NCBI RefSeq assembly: GCF_049808615.1
Contig: NZ_JBNCAN010000006.1
Coordinates: forward strand, 1 to 64,000
Length of the DNA stretch: 64,000 bases
Reading direction: 5' to 3'
Source: Modicisalibacter sp049808615
Lineage (GTDB): Bacteria; Pseudomonadota; Gammaproteobacteria; Pseudomonadales; Halomonadaceae
In this document: piece by piece, positions 50,749-60,479 of the stretch
Numbering within the stretch: the first letter of the stretch is position 1
Layout of the letters: every line of letters starts with the position of its first letter
Notes under the pieces: model-generated
The model's database searches: none
Seen by the model: only the letters and a program-made list of their open reading frames with translations
Told to the model about the DNA's origin: nothing
Position numbers and translations under genes: made by a program

Positions 50749-53424
50749 TCACACATCCAGCGCTTCGCACAGACGCTCACGAAGACGAGTCTGGCGCGAG
50801 CGATCCATGAGGGGGGCGCCGTTGCGATCGGTAATGAAGAAGACGTCTTCCACGCGTTCGCCAAGGGTAACGATCTTGGCCGCCGAGAGGGCAATCTCCT
50901 GTTCCATGAAGATACGCCCGACCCGGGCCAGCAAGCCGGGTCGGTCCGGGGCGATCAGTTCGAGCACGGTGCGTTCGTTGGCCGGGTCCTGCTCGATCAA
51001 CACTCGGGTCGGCACCCGAAAATGCTTGAGTTGTCGCGGCGTATGGCGATTGACGATCTGAGGGTAGTCATCGGGGTCATCGAGCTCTTCCACCAGGTGG
51101 CGACGAATGTCCTCGAGCCTGGAGGCGTCGCGGATCGGCTCGTCGTGATTGTCGAGCACAATGAAGGTATTGAGCGTCCAGTCGCTGCTCGAGGTGGCGA
51201 TGCGCGCATCGTGAATCGACAGGTCCAACTGGTCGATGGCGGCGGCACTGGCGGCGAACAGGTCGTTTACCGAGCGGGTATGGATGAAGACCTTGGTACC
51301 GCCTTCGCTTGAGTCTTCCGCCGGCGCACTGATCATGATCAAGGGCAACGTGGAGTCACCATGCTCGAGAATGCCCTGGGTCTGCCAGGCGATTTCGCTG
51401 GGTTGGTATTGCACGAAGTAGTCGTCGCCCAACGTGTCCCAGAGGCGCTCGACCCGCGCCACATCGGTACCCAGGGTGCGCAATAGCGCCAGCGCCTCGG
51501 CACGAGTTTCGGCGATCCAGTCATCGCGATCGATGGGGTTTTCAAGTCCTCGGCGTAGCGCACGCTTGGTCTCGCCGTGCAACTGGCGCAGCAGCGTGGC
51601 GCGCCAACCATTCCATAATGTCGGATTGGTCGCGTTGATGTCCGCCACGGTAAGGACATAGAGATAGTCGAGACGTATCTCGTCACTTACCTGTTCGGCG
51701 AATTCGCGGATCACGTCCGGATCGCTGATGTCACGCTTCTGAGCGGTCATCGACATCAGCAGATGCTGCTCGATCAACCAGCTGACCAGACGCGTGTCCC
51801 GTGCCGATAGGCCATGACGCTCGCAGAACTCCACGGCGTCTCGGGCGCCAAGCAAGGAGTGATTGCCACCACGCCCCTTACCGATGTCGTGATACAGCCC
51901 GGCGATCCACAGGAGTTCCAGCTTGGGCAACTGATGGACTAGAGTGGCAGCGACAGGGAATGCCTCGCGGCTCTCGGGCTCACGGAAATGCTGCACGAAC
52001 TTCAGCAAGCGCAGAGTATGGGCGTCTACCGTATAGATGTGAAACAGATCATGCTGCATCAAGCCCACGGCCTGGCCGAATTCTGGAAGGTACTTGCCGA
52101 GCACGCCGTAGCGATTCATGCGCCGCAGCTGACGGGGAACGTTGCCACCACTGCGCAGCAGTTCCATGAAGAGGCTCTGATGGCGAACGTCGTTTCGGAA
52201 GGCGTCGTCGATCTGATGACGTTGATCGCGAATCAGGCGAATGGTCTGGGCGCGTACGCCTTCGATCCGAGGATGCTGGGCCATCAGCAGGAAGAGCTCG
52301 AGCAGTGCGGCGGGACGACGGCGAAATACCCGGTCGTCACGGGCCTGGATATAGCCCCCCTTGATCTCGAAACGCGCATTGAGCGGTTCGGTCTCGAGCA
52401 TCTCGTCGGCGCGCAGGATGACCTCGTCGAAATGCTGCAGCAGCATGTCGTTGAGTCCTGCCAGCGCCGTGACATGGCGATAGTAGCGCTTCATGAACTG
52501 CTCCACGGCCAGACGCTCCGGGGTATCGCGGAAGCCGAACAGTTCGGCGATGGCGCGCTGATGATCGAACAGCAGTCTATCCTCGGCGCGGCCGGTGAGC
52601 ATGTGCAGGGCATAGCGCACCTGCCATAAAAATGCCTGCCCCTGGCTGAGGATGCGCAGCTCAGCGTCGTTCATGAAACCCTGGGCGACCACGTCTTCGT
52701 AGCGCAGCAGGCTGAAATGACGCTTGGCGACCCAGCCGATCATCTGAATGTCGCGTAGACCGCCGGGGGAACTCTTGATATTGGGCTCGAGCTGGTATTC
52801 GGAGTTGTTATGACGTCGATGCCGCGCTATCTGCTCCTGCCACTTGGCCTCGAAAAAGCGATGAGAAGGCCACATATTGCGCGAGGACAATTGTTCGCGC
52901 ATGGTCTCGCGTAGCCGGTCGGGGCCGGCCAGGGTGCGGGTCTCGATCAGGTTGGTGATGACCGTGACGTCTGCTTCCGCCTCGCGCCGGCAATCCGCCA
53001 GGGAGCGCACGCTGTGGCCGATCTCGAGACCGATATCCCACAGGAGGGTGATGAAATCGCTCAAAGGCTCGCGATAAGGGGTATCGTCATCCCGCTCCAG
53101 CAACACCATGAGGTCGATGTCCGAATGCGGGTGCAGTTCGCCCCGCCCATAGCCCCCCACCGCAAGCAGAGCGATGCCGTCATCGGGCCAGTTGTGACGT
53201 GCCCAGGCGAGCTCGAGCAGACGATCGAGGCACCAGGCGCGTCCATGCACCAGATCACGAATGTCCGCGCCGCCATGAAAGCGTTCGTCGAGACGGCTCT
53301 GAATGGTATCCAGTGCCTGCTTGAACAGCACTACCGGTGAACTGCTGGCGGCAAGTTCGCTGCGCAAGTCATCGGTATCGAATAGCGTCTCGTCGGGCTC
53401 GAAGCGGTAGTGGTGTAGGAGCAT
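50749..53424 (-). CDS. glnD: Bifunctional [protein-PII] uridylyltransferase/uridylyl-removing enzyme GlnD
   Basis: 891 residues; the primary nitrogen sensor, which uridylylates PII when glutamine is low and removes UMP when it is high. The nucleotidyltransferase domain holds GGYGRGELHPHSDIDLMVLL (near 90-110). The metal-dependent hydrolase domain shows LYHDIGKGRGGNHSLLGA near residue 510. Two ACT domains in the last 180 residues (around IHTRSVNDLFAASAAAIDQL and LELIAPDRPGLLARVGRIF) bind glutamine. It starts one base from the map stop, so the two are one transcript. Confidence 0.96.
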   Translation of the reverse strand: MLLHHYRFEPDETLFDTDDLRSELAASSSPVVLFKQALDTIQSRLDERFHGGADIRDLVHGRAWCLDRLLELAWARHNWPDDGIALLAVGGYGRGELHPHSDIDLMVLLERDDDTPYREPLSDFITLLWDIGLEIGHSVRSLADCRREAEADVTVITNLIETRTLAGPDRLRETMREQLSSRNMWPSHRFFEAKWQEQIARHRRHNNSEYQLEPNIKSSPGGLRDIQMIGWVAKRHFSLLRYEDVVAQGFMNDAELRILSQGQAFLWQVRYALHMLTGRAEDRLLFDHQRAIAELFGFRDTPERLAVEQFMKRYYRHVTALAGLNDMLLQHFDEVILRADEMLETEPLNARFEIKGGYIQARDDRVFRRRPAALLELFLLMAQHPRIEGVRAQTIRLIRDQRHQIDDAFRNDVRHQSLFMELLRSGGNVPRQLRRMNRYGVLGKYLPEFGQAVGLMQHDLFHIYTVDAHTLRLLKFVQHFREPESREAFPVAATLVHQLPKLELLWIAGLYHDIGKGRGGNHSLLGARDAVEFCERHGLSARDTRLVSWLIEQHLLMSMTAQKRDISDPDVIREFAEQVSDEIRLDYLYVLTVADINATNPTLWNGWRATLLRQLHGETKRALRRGLENPIDRDDWIAETRAEALALLRTLGTDVARVERLWDTLGDDYFVQYQPSEIAWQTQGILEHGDSTLPLIMISAPAEDSSEGGTKVFIHTRSVNDLFAASAAAIDQLDLSIHDARIATSSSDWTLNTFIVLDNHDEPIRDASRLEDIRRHLVEELDDPDDYPQIVNRHTPRQLKHFRVPTRVLIEQDPANERTVLELIAPDRPGLLARVGRIFMEQEIALSAAKIVTLGERVEDVFFITDRNGAPLMDRSRQTRLRERLCEALDV

Positions 53425-53425
53425 G

Positions 53426-54217
53426 TCAGTTCGTGAGGAAGCTCAGATCTTCCTCGCCTCGGGGTGTCAGAATGTCGACACCGCTGGCGGTGACCAACAA
53501 GGTATGCTCCCACTGGGCGGAAAGACTCTTGTCCCGGGTCACGGCGGTCCAGCCATCGCGCAGCACCTTGGTGCGATAGCCGCCGGCATTGATCATCGGT
53601 TCGATGGTAAAGCACATGCCTTCGGCCAATTCGATATCCGCTTCGGGAGAGTAGCCGTCGTAGTGCAGCACCTGAGGGTCTTCGTGGAATACGGCGCCGA
53701 GGCCGTGACCGCAGAAGTCGCGCACCACCGAGTAGCCATTGGCCTCGGCGTGTCGCTGGATTGGCTTGGCAAGCTCGGAAAGACGAGCGCCGGGACGTAC
53801 CGCGGCGATACTTTTATAAAGGCATTCCTGAGTGATACGACACAGCCGCTCGCCCTGGGTATTCTCGCCGATGATGAACATCTTGCTGGTATCGCCGTGG
53901 TAGCCGTCCGCGGTTTTCACGGTGATATCGATGTTCATGATATCGCCATTCTTCAGCTTCTTGGCCTCGTCCGGGATGCCATGGCAGACCACATGATTGA
54001 TCGAGGTGCAGATCGACTTGGGAAAGCCGTGATAGTTGAGCGGGGCAGGGGTCGAGCCCAGTTCATCGACGATGTACTCATGGCACAGACGGTCCAATTC
54101 ACCGGTACTGACGCCGAGCTGAACGTAAGGGGTGATCATCTCCAGGACGGAAGCCGCCTGGCGACCGGCCTCACGCATCTTTTCGATCTCAGAGGGTGTT
54201 TTGATGGGAATGTTCAT
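53426..54217 (-). CDS. map: Methionine aminopeptidase, type I
   Basis: 263 residues; removes the initiator Met from nascent proteins. Metal ligands of the pita-bread fold are recognisable in DIMNIDITVKTADGYHGDTS, FCGHGLGAVFHEDP, CFTIEPMINAGG and QWEHTLLVT. The start is MNIPIKTPSEIEKMREAGRQ; the upstream in-frame extension is not family-like. It is divergent from rpsB and followed by glnD, as in many gammaproteobacteria. Confidence 0.96.
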   Translation of the reverse strand: MNIPIKTPSEIEKMREAGRQAASVLEMITPYVQLGVSTGELDRLCHEYIVDELGSTPAPLNYHGFPKSICTSINHVVCHGIPDEAKKLKNGDIMNIDITVKTADGYHGDTSKMFIIGENTQGERLCRITQECLYKSIAAVRPGARLSELAKPIQRHAEANGYSVVRDFCGHGLGAVFHEDPQVLHYDGYSPEADIELAEGMCFTIEPMINAGGYRTKVLRDGWTAVTRDKSLSAQWEHTLLVTASGVDILTPRGEEDLSFLTN

Positions 54218-54521
54218 GGGGTCTCGATTCGGGAAATGGCAAGCCATCCGCCAGGCAGTGATAAGTGGCTGAAAGGCGGTAACGGCTTCATCTTGACACC
54301 ATTGTATGGTATAAAGCCGCGCGCTTTCCTGCAATCCACAGCATTTGCGTTCGCATCTGACCTTGTCGGATGCAGCGAAGCGTCAACGAGCTTAAATGCC
54401 TTGAAAACACACATGCACCGTCACATGGTCCCGGGTGCTGCGTAATCGTCTTGCAAGACACGATACGCGGTCGGATCCATGGGGTGCGTGGAGGCCTAAC
54501 CCGATACATCAGGAGTCATCC
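54218..54521 (+). promoter_or_regulatory. rpsB promoter and long leader
   Basis: An extended -10 element TGGTATAAA is present (TATAAA at 54310-54315, TG two bases upstream) without a good -35. The resulting leader is about 200 nt. A hairpin GCATC/GATGC (54353-54357, 54369-54373) flanked by TTC and GAA lies near its start. In E. coli, S2 represses its own operon through a 5' structure; a similar role here is inferred, not shown. The other half of the gap holds the map upstream region. Confidence 0.5.
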
Positions 54522-55256
54522 ATGGCACAAGTCAATATGCGCGACCTGCTCAAGGCAGGCGCCCACTTCGGTCACCAGACCAAGTACTGGAATCCGAAGA
54601 TGAGCAAATACATCTTCGGTGCCCGCAACAAGATCCATATCATCAATCTCGAGCACACCCTGCCGGCGTTGAACGATGCCATCGGCGTGGTCGAGAAGAT
54701 GGCCGCTTCCAACAACAAGATCATGTTCGTCGGTACCAAGCGTTCCGCCAGCAAGGTCATCAAGGAAGAGGCCAACCGGGTCGGTCAGCCCTTCGTCAAT
54801 CATCGCTGGTTGGGCGGCATGCTGACCAACTACAAGACCATCCGTCAGTCCATCAAGCGTCTGCGCGATCTCGAAACCATGCGCGAAGACGGTACTTTCG
54901 AGAAGCTGACCAAGAAAGAAGTCCTGATGGCGACCCGGGAGCAGGACAAGCTCGAGCGCTCCATCGGCGGTATCAAGAACATGGGTGGTCTGCCGGACGC
55001 GCTGTTCGTGGTCGATGTCGATCATGAGCGCATCGCCATCAACGAGGCCAACAAGCTAGGCATCCCGGTCATCGGTGTGGTCGATACCAACTCCGATCCA
55101 GATGGCGTCGATTACATCATTCCTGGCAACGATGACTCCATTCGTGCGATCCAGATTTATGTTCAGGCCATTGCCGACGCCTGCGCCAAGGCGAAGGAAG
55201 GACGTCCCGACGAATTCGTCGAGGTGACCGAAAACGACGACGCCGTTGCCGAGTAA
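54522..55256 (+). CDS. rpsB: Ribosomal protein S2
   Basis: 244 residues; required for late 30S assembly and for S1 binding. The text MAQVNMRDLLKAGAHFGHQT, TKRSASKVIKEEANRVGQPF, VNHRWLGGMLTNYKTIRQSI and PDALFVVDVDHERIAINEAN is S2 throughout. Start is the ATG preceded by CAGGAG. The C-terminal tail is acidic (DEFVEVTENDDAVAE). tsf follows. Confidence 0.98.
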   Translation: MAQVNMRDLLKAGAHFGHQTKYWNPKMSKYIFGARNKIHIINLEHTLPALNDAIGVVEKMAASNNKIMFVGTKRSASKVIKEEANRVGQPFVNHRWLGGMLTNYKTIRQSIKRLRDLETMREDGTFEKLTKKEVLMATREQDKLERSIGGIKNMGGLPDALFVVDVDHERIAINEANKLGIPVIGVVDTNSDPDGVDYIIPGNDDSIRAIQIYVQAIADACAKAKEGRPDEFVEVTENDDAVAE

Positions 55257-55267
55257 CGGTGTCATGC

Positions 55268-55295
55268 CGGCCCGATGACTCTATGTATCGGGCCG
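55268..55295 (+). terminator. Hairpin between rpsB and tsf (probable attenuator)
   Basis: CGGCCCGAT (55268-55276) and ATCGGGCCG (55287-55295) form a perfect 9-bp stem with a 10-nt loop, then TTCGATCG. Without a T-run it should terminate only partly. Confidence 0.6.
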
Positions 55296-55387
55296 TTCGA
55301 TCGAAAGCGCTGGAAAGCTCCCGTATCGCCTGTGTTGGCCGGCGCTATTTGACTACCCGATATCGAATTACTCAGAGGTTAATTATC

Positions 55388-56257
<870 letters not shown>

Positions 56258-56275
56258 GGCCTTGTTTTCAGTCCT

Positions 56276-56309
56276 CGCAATGGCGTGCGCGTGAGCGCAC
56301 GCCATTGCG
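56276..56309 (+). repeat. Perfect 15-bp hairpin with a GNRA loop between tsf and pyrH
   Basis: CGCAATGGCGTGCGC (56276-56290), loop GTGA, GCGCACGCCATTGCG (56295-56309). All 15 pairs are Watson-Crick. The loop fits GNRA. There is no T-run, so this is probably an RNA processing or stability element rather than an intrinsic terminator. Confidence 0.75.
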
Positions 56310-56368
56310 TATCTGACCGGTGAGTATCAGCCGCCGTCCTTAATTGCCCTGTTCACAGGAGATCCTGT

Positions 56369-57106
56369 ATGTCTGCCACCGAGCGTCATGCCAAGTCAAA
56401 GTACAAGCGTATCCTGCTCAAGCTGTCCGGCGAGGCGTTGACCGGTGATGCCGAGTTCGGTATCGATCCCAAGGTGCTGGATCGCATGGCACTGGAAATT
56501 GGTCAGTTGGTGGGCATCGGCGTTCAGATTGGCATTGTGGTCGGTGGCGGCAATCTGTTTCGTGGCGCAGCCTTGCACGCGGCAGGTATGGAACGGGTGA
56601 CCGGCGATCATATGGGAATGCTGGCAACGGTGATGAACGCCCTGGCGATGCGTGACGCCCTGGAGCGCTCTAATATTCGTTCGCGGGTCATGTCGGCCAT
56701 TCCCATGAGCGGCGTGGTCGAGCATTATGATCGACGTACCGGTATCCGCTATCTTACGTCAGGTGATGTGGTCATCTTTTCCGCGGGCACCGGTAACCCC
56801 TTCTTCACCACCGATTCCGCCGCGTGCCTGCGGGGCATCGAGATCGATGCCGACGTGGTGCTCAAGGCGACCAAGGTCGATGGTGTCTACGACCGCGATC
56901 CGGTCATGTATCCAGATGCGGTCAAATATGAGCGTCTGGGGTACGACGAGGTGCTTGATCAGAAGCTGGGGGTCATGGATTTGACCGCCATCTGCCTGGT
57001 ACGGGACCATGACATGCCAGTGCGTGTGTTTGACATGACCAAGCCCGGTGCATTGCTTAACCTGGTGGTGGGTGGCAAGGAAGGCACGCTGATAGACAGA
57101 GGTTGA
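56369..57106 (+). CDS. pyrH: Uridylate kinase PyrH
   Basis: 245 residues; phosphorylates UMP to UDP. An amino-acid-kinase-fold enzyme of the bacterial hexameric type, with KRILLKLSGEALTGDAEFGI, VVGGGNLFRGAAL, SAIPMSGVVEHYDRRT and AGTGNPFFTTDSAACLRGIE. It differs from the eukaryotic UMP/CMP kinase fold. AGGAGATC precedes the ATG. It is 4 bp from frr. Confidence 0.97.
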   Translation: MSATERHAKSKYKRILLKLSGEALTGDAEFGIDPKVLDRMALEIGQLVGIGVQIGIVVGGGNLFRGAALHAAGMERVTGDHMGMLATVMNALAMRDALERSNIRSRVMSAIPMSGVVEHYDRRTGIRYLTSGDVVIFSAGTGNPFFTTDSAACLRGIEIDADVVLKATKVDGVYDRDPVMYPDAVKYERLGYDEVLDQKLGVMDLTAICLVRDHDMPVRVFDMTKPGALLNLVVGGKEGTLIDRG

Positions 57107-57110
57107 AACC

Positions 57111-57668
57111 GTGATCAATGACATCAAGAAAGACGCTGAAAAGCGCATGCAGAAAAGCCTGGAATCACTGCAGGCCAATTTTCACAAGATTCGTACCGGG
57201 CGTGCCCATCCCAGTATCCTGGATGCCGTGACCGTGGACTATTATGGGGCGCAGATGCCGCTCAACCAGGTGGCCAGCATCAATGTTGAAGATGCCCGCA
57301 CCCTGGCCGTGTCGCCCTGGGAGAAGTCCATGGTGACCAAGATCGAAAAGGCGATCATGACCTCCGATCTGGGGCTCAATCCGGCAACGGCAGGCACCGT
57401 GATTCGGGTCCCGATGCCGCCGCTGACCGAAGAGACGCGCAAGAGTTACACCAAGCAGGCGCGTGCCGAGGCGGAAAACGCACGGGTTGCCGTACGCAAT
57501 GTGCGTCGTGATGCCAATGGCGACATCAAGTCCCTGCTTAAGGACAAGGAAATCTCCGAGGACGACGAGCACCGCGCCGAGGAGGCCATTCAGAAGCTGA
57601 CCGACAAGTATGTCGCCGAGATCGACAAGCTTCTGGACTCCAAGGAACACGACCTGATGCAGGTCTGA
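57111..57668 (+). CDS. frr: Ribosome recycling factor
   Basis: 185 residues; splits post-termination ribosomes with EF-G. GTG start preceded by GAGG. MINDIKKDAEKRMQKSLESL, KIRTGRAHPSILDAVTVDYY, AIMTSDLGLNPATAGTVIRV and ARVAVRNVRRDANGDIKSLL are nearly identical to enterobacterial RRF. A short hairpin, ACGAACG/CGTTCGT (57675-57681, 57692-57698), lies after the stop. Confidence 0.97.
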   Translation: MINDIKKDAEKRMQKSLESLQANFHKIRTGRAHPSILDAVTVDYYGAQMPLNQVASINVEDARTLAVSPWEKSMVTKIEKAIMTSDLGLNPATAGTVIRVPMPPLTEETRKSYTKQARAEAENARVAVRNVRRDANGDIKSLLKDKEISEDDEHRAEEAIQKLTDKYVAEIDKLLDSKEHDLMQV

Positions 57669-57722
57669 GCGGTGACGAACGGCTGATTCGTCGTTCGTGT
57701 TCATTTCTCCGTGCGAGCTATC

Positions 57723-58466
57723 ATGACGTCACCGCAGTCCCCTCAAATACCGCATCACGTCGCCATCATCATGGATGGCAATAACCGCTGGGCCCAGGCC
57801 CGGGGCTTTTCCGGCGTGCGCGGACATCGAGCCGGTGTCGAGCCGGTGCGCGCCGTCATTCGCCGCGCCGCTAAACGCGGGGTAGGCGTTCTGACCTTGT
57901 TCGCTTTTTCCAGCGAAAACTGGAAGCGTCCTGCAGGTGAAGTCAATGCGCTGATGGAGCTGTTCCTGATGGTGCTCAAGCGAGAGGTCAAGAAGCTTCA
58001 CGACAACAATATTCGCCTGACGATCATTGGTGAGCGTGAGGCGTTCTCCCGGTCTATTCAGCAGCATATCCAGCGTGCCGAGGCCTTGACGCGTCATAAT
58101 AGTGGTTTGCACTTGATCATTGCCGCCAATTACGGCGGGCGCTGGGATGTGGCCCGGGCCGCCAAGCGCCTGGCACAACGGGTCGAAGCCGGTGAGCTGA
58201 GTGCCAAGGATATCGATGAACAGCGCCTGGATGATGAAATCGGTCTGAATGGCGCACCACCGGTCGATCTATGTATTCGCACCAGTGGCGAGCAGCGTCT
58301 CTCCAATTTCCTGCTGTGGCAGCTAGCCTATTCTGAACTTCATTTCTCGCCGCTGCTGTGGCCGGATTTCGATGCCGATGCCTTCGACGACGCTATCAAT
58401 GATTTCCTGAATCGCCAACGCCGCTTCGGTATGACCCAGGAACAGATAGAGGCCCAGGGTGCTTAA
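57723..58466 (+). CDS. uppS: Undecaprenyl diphosphate synthase UppS
   Basis: 247 residues; makes the C55 lipid carrier precursor for peptidoglycan and O-antigen from FPP and IPP. HVAIIMDGNNRWAQARG contains the catalytic Asp, FAFSSENWKRP the FPP-site residues, and CIRTSGEQRLSNFLLWQ the phosphate-binding Arg and Ser. I used the ATG at 57723; a GTG 12 bases upstream is possible. The end overlaps cdsA by 8 bp. Confidence 0.95.
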   Translation: MTSPQSPQIPHHVAIIMDGNNRWAQARGFSGVRGHRAGVEPVRAVIRRAAKRGVGVLTLFAFSSENWKRPAGEVNALMELFLMVLKREVKKLHDNNIRLTIIGEREAFSRSIQQHIQRAEALTRHNSGLHLIIAANYGGRWDVARAAKRLAQRVEAGELSAKDIDEQRLDDEIGLNGAPPVDLCIRTSGEQRLSNFLLWQLAYSELHFSPLLWPDFDADAFDDAINDFLNRQRRFGMTQEQIEAQGA

Positions 58467-59256
58467 ACAACGCATACTGACCGCGATGGTGCTCATTCCT
58501 CTGGCCTTGCTGGGACTGTTCGGACTGACCGGCGGCGCCTTCGCGCTCTTCACCGGTGCCGTCGTGTTACTGGCTGCCTGGGAATGGGCCAACCTTTCCG
58601 GTTTCGAGCGGCTCGGCCCGCGGCTGGGCTATGTACTGGTACTGGCGATGGCGATGTTGGCTGCCTGGCACATGAATGTGATGATGGCGACCTGGCCATT
58701 ATGGATTGCGCTACTTGGATGGCTGGTGAGTTTCTACTGGATAGCGACTTATCCCGAGAGCCTGAAGCAATGGTCTCATTCGTGGCTGCGTTTGCTGACC
58801 GGGCTATGGGTACTATTGCCCTGCTGGATCGGATTCGTGCAGTTGCGCTCGAGCGGCGCCGAATGGTTGCTCTATGTGCTGTTGATGGTCTGGCTGGCGG
58901 ATATCGGGGCCTATTTCGCCGGACGCCGTTTTGGCCGGCGTAAGCTGGCGCCGGCCGTGAGTCCCGGCAAATCCTGGGAAGGCGTTTATGGCGGTATGAT
59001 CGCCACCGCGGTGCTGGCCATCGGTTTCGCCGTTGTCCTCGAACTGAGTTTCGGCAGGAGTCTGGGACTGATAGTCACGACGATAGTCGTCACCCTGGTA
59101 TCGGTGCTTGGGGATCTGATGGAAAGCATGTTCAAGCGCCTACGCGGTATCAAGGATTCCGGCGATCTGTTGCCCGGTCACGGCGGCGTGCTCGATCGTA
59201 TCGACAGTCTCACTGCTGCAGTGCCGCTGTTCGCTTTATTGCGGCTGTGGGGGTGA
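58459..59256 (+). CDS. cdsA: Phosphatidate cytidylyltransferase CdsA
   Basis: 265 residues, eight or so membrane helices; converts phosphatidic acid to CDP-diacylglycerol in phospholipid synthesis. The signature KRLRGIKDSGDLLPGHGGVL followed by DRIDSLTAA is complete. GTG start inside the uppS end. Helical text (LVLAMAMLAAW etc.) supports an inner-membrane protein. Confidence 0.95.
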   Translation: MLKQRILTAMVLIPLALLGLFGLTGGAFALFTGAVVLLAAWEWANLSGFERLGPRLGYVLVLAMAMLAAWHMNVMMATWPLWIALLGWLVSFYWIATYPESLKQWSHSWLRLLTGLWVLLPCWIGFVQLRSSGAEWLLYVLLMVWLADIGAYFAGRRFGRRKLAPAVSPGKSWEGVYGGMIATAVLAIGFAVVLELSFGRSLGLIVTTIVVTLVSVLGDLMESMFKRLRGIKDSGDLLPGHGGVLDRIDSLTAAVPLFALLRLWG

Positions 59257-59263
59257 GAAGATC

Positions 59264-60463
59264 GTGCTAAACGATTCCTTCGCTTCCAATGTGCAAACGG
59301 TCACCGTACTCGGTGCGACCGGGTCGATCGGTGCCAGCACTCTCGATGTGCTGGGCCAACATCCCGATCGCTTTCGTGTGCATGCGCTGACGGCCTCCAC
59401 CAGCAGCGCAGCGCTGCGCGATCAATGTCTAATTCATCGACCCACGTTGGCGGTGCTGGCGGATGATCGCGATGAGGCTTGGCTGCGCGCTGAACTGCAC
59501 GGTGCCGGGCTCGCTACCGAAGTGCGTTCCGGCGCGGCGGCACTGTTGGAAGTGGTCGAGGCGGCCGAGGTGGATGTGGTGATGGCGGCCATCGTCGGTG
59601 CCGCCGGTCTGTTGCCTACTCTAGCGGCGGTGCGTGCCGGCAAGCGCGTATTGCTGGCCAACAAGGAAGCGCTGGTAATGTCCGGTGCGCTGTTCATGCA
59701 AGAGGTGACGCGTCATGATGCCGTGCTTCTGCCCATCGATTCCGAACATAATGCTATTTACCAGTGTCTACCTTCGGGAGGACGTGATGGCCTCGCCGAT
59801 GCAGGTGTCACCCAACTGCTGCTCACCGCCTCCGGTGGCCCGTTTCGGGGTTGGAGCGCCGACCAGTTGGAGAGCGTCACCCCGGAACAGGCCTGTGCCC
59901 ATCCCAACTGGTCGATGGGGCGCAAGATTTCGGTGGACAGCGCTACCCTCATGAACAAGGGGCTCGAGTTGATCGAGGCGTGCTGGTTGTTCAATGCGCG
60001 CCCTGAGCAGATCGAAGTCGTCGTGCATCCGCAGAGCGTGATTCACTCCATGGCCGCCTACAGTGATGGTTCGGTGATCGCCCAGCTGGGCAATCCGGAC
60101 ATGCGCACGCCGATCGCCTTCGGCCTGGCCTGGCCAGATCGCATTGCGGCGGGTGTCGAGCGTCTCGACTTATTCAGAGTGGCGCGACTCGACTTCGAGC
60201 CTGCGAACGAGGCGGCCTTTCCCTGCTTGCGCCTGGCCCGTGACGCTATGCTTGCAGGTGGCACGGCGCCAGCGCTGCTCAATGCGGCCAACGAAGTAGC
60301 AGTCGAGGCTTTCCTTGATGGACGCCTGGGATTTACCGGTATCGCCCGGGTCGTCGAGTCGGTACTTGAAGCCTGTGACGTAGGTAGGGCGGACGAGCTG
60401 GAAGTGATACTTGACGAGGATGCAAGGGCGCGTCGTGTCGCCGAGCGGTATCTGACACGCTGA
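59264..60463 (+). CDS. dxr: 1-deoxy-D-xylulose 5-phosphate reductoisomerase
   Basis: 399 residues; makes MEP, the committed intermediate of the isoprenoid pathway that also feeds UppS. NADPH loop VTVLGATGSIGASTLDVLGQ, NKEALVMSG, the metal-site segment IDSEHNAIYQCL, and WSMGRKISVDSATLMNKGLE are present. GTG start 7 bp after the cdsA stop. Also called ispC. Confidence 0.97.
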   Translation: MLNDSFASNVQTVTVLGATGSIGASTLDVLGQHPDRFRVHALTASTSSAALRDQCLIHRPTLAVLADDRDEAWLRAELHGAGLATEVRSGAAALLEVVEAAEVDVVMAAIVGAAGLLPTLAAVRAGKRVLLANKEALVMSGALFMQEVTRHDAVLLPIDSEHNAIYQCLPSGGRDGLADAGVTQLLLTASGGPFRGWSADQLESVTPEQACAHPNWSMGRKISVDSATLMNKGLELIEACWLFNARPEQIEVVVHPQSVIHSMAAYSDGSVIAQLGNPDMRTPIAFGLAWPDRIAAGVERLDLFRVARLDFEPANEAAFPCLRLARDAMLAGGTAPALLNAANEVAVEAFLDGRLGFTGIARVVESVLEACDVGRADELEVILDEDARARRVAERYLTR

Positions 60464-60479
60464 CCAGAGAGGAATGCAT

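Noticed and set aside
54293..54298. TTGACA near the rpsB promoter
   Set aside because: It is only 11 bp from TATAAA, too near to pair with it. The extended -10 TG is a better explanation.
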